Below are positions 62,216 to 64,000 of a DNA stretch of 64,000 nt, one piece after another (the stretch's first letter is position 1; each line of letters opens with the position of its first letter). The stretch is taken from positions 170,279 through 234,278 of the forward strand of contig NZ_VRSW01000003.1 in assembly GCF_008017445.1 (NCBI RefSeq). Direction: 5' to 3'. Both the position numbers and the translations under genes were made by a program. The notes under the pieces are model-generated. The model did not search any database. It saw nothing but the letters and a program-made list of their open reading frames with translations, and was not told the origin of the DNA. Source of the stretch: Microbacterium mitrae (GTDB lineage: Bacteria; Actinomycetota; Actinomycetes; Actinomycetales; Microbacteriaceae).

Positions 62216-63706
62216 GTGACTGCGTACGTCTCTGCTTTTGACCTGTTCTCCATTGGTGTCGGACCGTCAAGCTCCCACACCGTTGGCCCCATGCGGGCCG
62301 CCGTCGACTTTGTCGAACGGTTGCAGCAGAGCGGAACCATTGCTCGCGTCACGCGGGTGAGTTGCGCACTGTACGGCTCGCTCGGAGCCACCGGCATTGG
62401 CCACGGAACCCCGGATGCCGTGGTCGCAGGGCTGCGCGGCCTGCACCCCGAAACCGTCGACCCGGCCGCGGTGCGAAACGCCTGGACAAACTACCCCGAG
62501 AACGAGCCACTGAATCTTGCCGGCGAGCACGAGGTCGCGTTCGTCAAGGCGGACATCACCTTCGAGCCGCGCACGCGCCTGCCCGGTCACCCCAACGCGA
62601 TGACGCTGTGGGCCTACAGCGGCGACGAGGTCGTCGCAGAAGAGACCTACTACTCCGTCGGCGGCGGGTTTATTCGCCGCGAGGGTCAGGGCGAAAGCCT
62701 TGGCACGCGATCCTTCCCCTACGCCTACCGCGACGCCGAATCGCTGCTTGAGCTGTGCGATGAGCACGGCCTCAGCATCGCCGAAATTGCACGTCACAAC
62801 GAGGAGTCGCTGCGCGGCGAAGCGGAAGTCGCCGAAGGCCTTGACGCCATTTGGAACGCCATGGCTGGCTGCGTCGACGCGGGGCTGCACACTCCCGGCG
62901 TGCTGCCCGGAATTCTGGGCGTCAAGCGCCGCGCCAACACCATCCGCGAGCAGCTCGAGGCCTCAGAATCTGACGGCCATCGCGAGCTTCCCGGCGAGTG
63001 GCTCGGTGCGTTCGCACTCGCCGTCAACGAAGAGAACGCCGCGGGTGGCCGCGTCGTCACCGCTCCCACCAACGGCGCCGCAGGTATCCTCCCCGCCGTC
63101 GCGATGTACTGGTGGCGCTTCTTGGCTGACTCCGGCCTCGGCCAGGGCAACGCCGTCACCCCGCACGGCGAGCTCGTCGGCAGTGCGCTGCTCGGCTTCA
63201 CATCAGAGGCCACGGAACCAAATCCCAACAACCTGAGCGAAGAAGAGCTTGCCGACGCGAATCGCCGCCGCGGCATTCGCCGATTCCTCCTCACGGCGAC
63301 GGCCCTTGGTTCCCTCTTCAAAGCCAACGCCTCCATCTCGGGAGCCGAAGGCGGCTGCCAAGCCGAAGTTGGTTCCGCGTGCGCGATGGCGGCCGGCGGC
63401 CTCACCGCTGTGATGGGCGGCACCAACCGGCAGATCGAAAACGCTGCCGAGATTGCGATGGAGCACCACCTCGGCCTCACGTGCGACCCGGTTGGTGGCC
63501 TCGTGCAGATTCCGTGTATCGAGCGCAACGCGATCGCCGCCTCCACCGCTGTCACCGCCGCGCGCCTCGCGCTGCGTGGCGACGGCACGCACTACGTCTC
63601 ACTCGATGCCGTGGTCGAAACCATGCGCCAGACCGGCATCGACATGTCAACGAAGTACAAGGAGACCAGCGAGGGCGGCCTCGCCGTTAACGTCATCGAG
63701 TGCTAA
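62216..63706 (+). CDS. sdaA: L-serine ammonia-lyase, iron-sulfur, single-chain
   Basis: A 496-residue enzyme converting serine to pyruvate and ammonia. The N-terminal beta domain (about 1–160) opens with DLFSIGVGPSSSHTVGPMRAA. The C-terminal alpha domain holds the 4Fe-4S cysteines in GGCQAEVGSACAMAAGG and LTCDPVGGLVQIPCIERN, and the TAPTNGAAGILPAV substrate loop. GTG 62216 after GGGGAG is the start. Its length and the fused domains are normal for the single-chain form. Confidence 0.96.
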   Translation: MTAYVSAFDLFSIGVGPSSSHTVGPMRAAVDFVERLQQSGTIARVTRVSCALYGSLGATGIGHGTPDAVVAGLRGLHPETVDPAAVRNAWTNYPENEPLNLAGEHEVAFVKADITFEPRTRLPGHPNAMTLWAYSGDEVVAEETYYSVGGGFIRREGQGESLGTRSFPYAYRDAESLLELCDEHGLSIAEIARHNEESLRGEAEVAEGLDAIWNAMAGCVDAGLHTPGVLPGILGVKRRANTIREQLEASESDGHRELPGEWLGAFALAVNEENAAGGRVVTAPTNGAAGILPAVAMYWWRFLADSGLGQGNAVTPHGELVGSALLGFTSEATEPNPNNLSEEELADANRRRGIRRFLLTATALGSLFKANASISGAEGGCQAEVGSACAMAAGGLTAVMGGTNRQIENAAEIAMEHHLGLTCDPVGGLVQIPCIERNAIAASTAVTAARLALRGDGTHYVSLDAVVETMRQTGIDMSTKYKETSEGGLAVNVIEC

Positions 63707-63805
63707 CCGCGCACTCTCGACGGCCCAACCTCGCCCGACGGCCCAACCCCACTTGACAAGCTGGGGTCTCTTGACGGGCTGGGCTCTGCGGAGCATATTC
63801 GAGCC

Positions 63806-64000
63806 ATGACCACGAATCCGGCCGTCACCGTGCGCGACCTTCACGTCAAGCGCGGCAATACGTCTGTGTTTCGCGGTTTTGACCTCGACATCGCGCCGGG
63901 AAAGCTGGTTGGCCTGCTCGGGCCGTCTGGCTGCGGCAAGACCACGCTGATGCGCTGCATTGTTGGGGCGCAACGGATTGCGTCGGGGCAGGTGACGGTG
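63806..64000 (+). CDS. ABC transporter ATP-binding protein (3' truncated by window edge)
   Basis: The first 65 codons of an ABC ATPase from ATG 63806. The Walker A motif GPSGCGKTT is at about residue 44, after the standard strand VRDLHVKRGNTSVFRGFDLDI. The single-polypeptide look and absence of a preceding permease suggest a drug- or lipid-type exporter ATPase, but the visible part cannot decide. Two TTGAC boxes (63755 and 63772) upstream may include its promoter. Confidence 0.9.
   Translation, partial: MTTNPAVTVRDLHVKRGNTSVFRGFDLDIAPGKLVGLLGPSGCGKTTLMRCIVGAQRIASGQVTV

Overview
The window is high-GC actinobacterial chromosome, most likely from a member of the Microbacteriaceae. The basis is gene content and order: tilS–hpt–ftsH–folE–folP–folB–folK–DUF3180–two PH-domain proteins–DUF2520–lysS, plus DUF4192, LCP and DUF937 proteins. 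GTG starts and 4-bp ATGA/GTGA overlaps are frequent. No genus is claimed. This is a reading by eye, with no database search behind it.

Layout. (1) 1–2801: the 3' end of a Wadjet-type anti-plasmid system (C-terminal half of JetC, complete JetD). (2) 2802–10723: an accessory island ending in an intact tRNA-Phe gene at 10681–10753. A 110-bp segment, made of the 3' 43 nt of tRNA-Phe and the bases beyond it, occurs three times (3638, 6367, 10614). It divides the island into two tandem units. One holds a HigB/HigA/SecB-like toxin–antitoxin–chaperone module. The other holds an unclassified two-gene ATPase–partner module. Degenerate IS3 transposase pieces lie in between and no integrase is visible. 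(3) 10681–10989: tRNA-Phe, -Asp, -Glu. (4) 11–37 kb: housekeeping backbone (M23 peptidase, pyrophosphatase, tilS, hpt, ftsH, folate operon, lysS, cls, serS, LCP protein, two tRNA-Ser) with an AztD-like lipoprotein under a Fur/Zur-like promoter. (5) 37.5–48.7 kb: a catabolic region with a stand-alone E2 catalytic core, a TRAP transporter, two SDR dehydrogenases, a double-PPC protein, a stand-alone lipoyl domain, E1 alpha and beta, and a GntR/FadR-type regulator. (6) 49–54 kb: acyl-CoA dehydrogenase, TetR regulator, truncated TetR, hydrolase, thiolase. (7) 54–64 kb: a LuxR-type ATPase regulator, threonine aldolase, SDR, tRNA-Arg, cupredoxin lipoprotein, serine dehydratase and the start of an ABC ATPase.

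How the parts work together. In the catabolic region the TRAP system should import an organic acid. The SDRs would oxidise it, and a 2-oxoacid (acetoin-like) dehydrogenase complex would make an acyl-CoA. Unusually, the E2 is split into a free lipoyl domain and a free catalytic core, and no E3 is present. Near-identical palindromes of the CTGGTTCTACCAG type lie upstream of the E2 gene, the TRAP operon and the gntR gene, so all three probably form one regulon.

The most unusual window-wide signal is the octamer CGGAACCA/TGGTTCCG. Its 7-bp core occurs a few times per kb in the backbone, in both orientations and inside genes, and as inverted pairs in two terminator hairpins. It is close to background in the tRNA-Phe island. 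This resembles the DNA uptake sequences of Neisseria and Pasteurellaceae. Several intergenic inverted-repeat elements of about 60–85 bp are a second unexplained layer.
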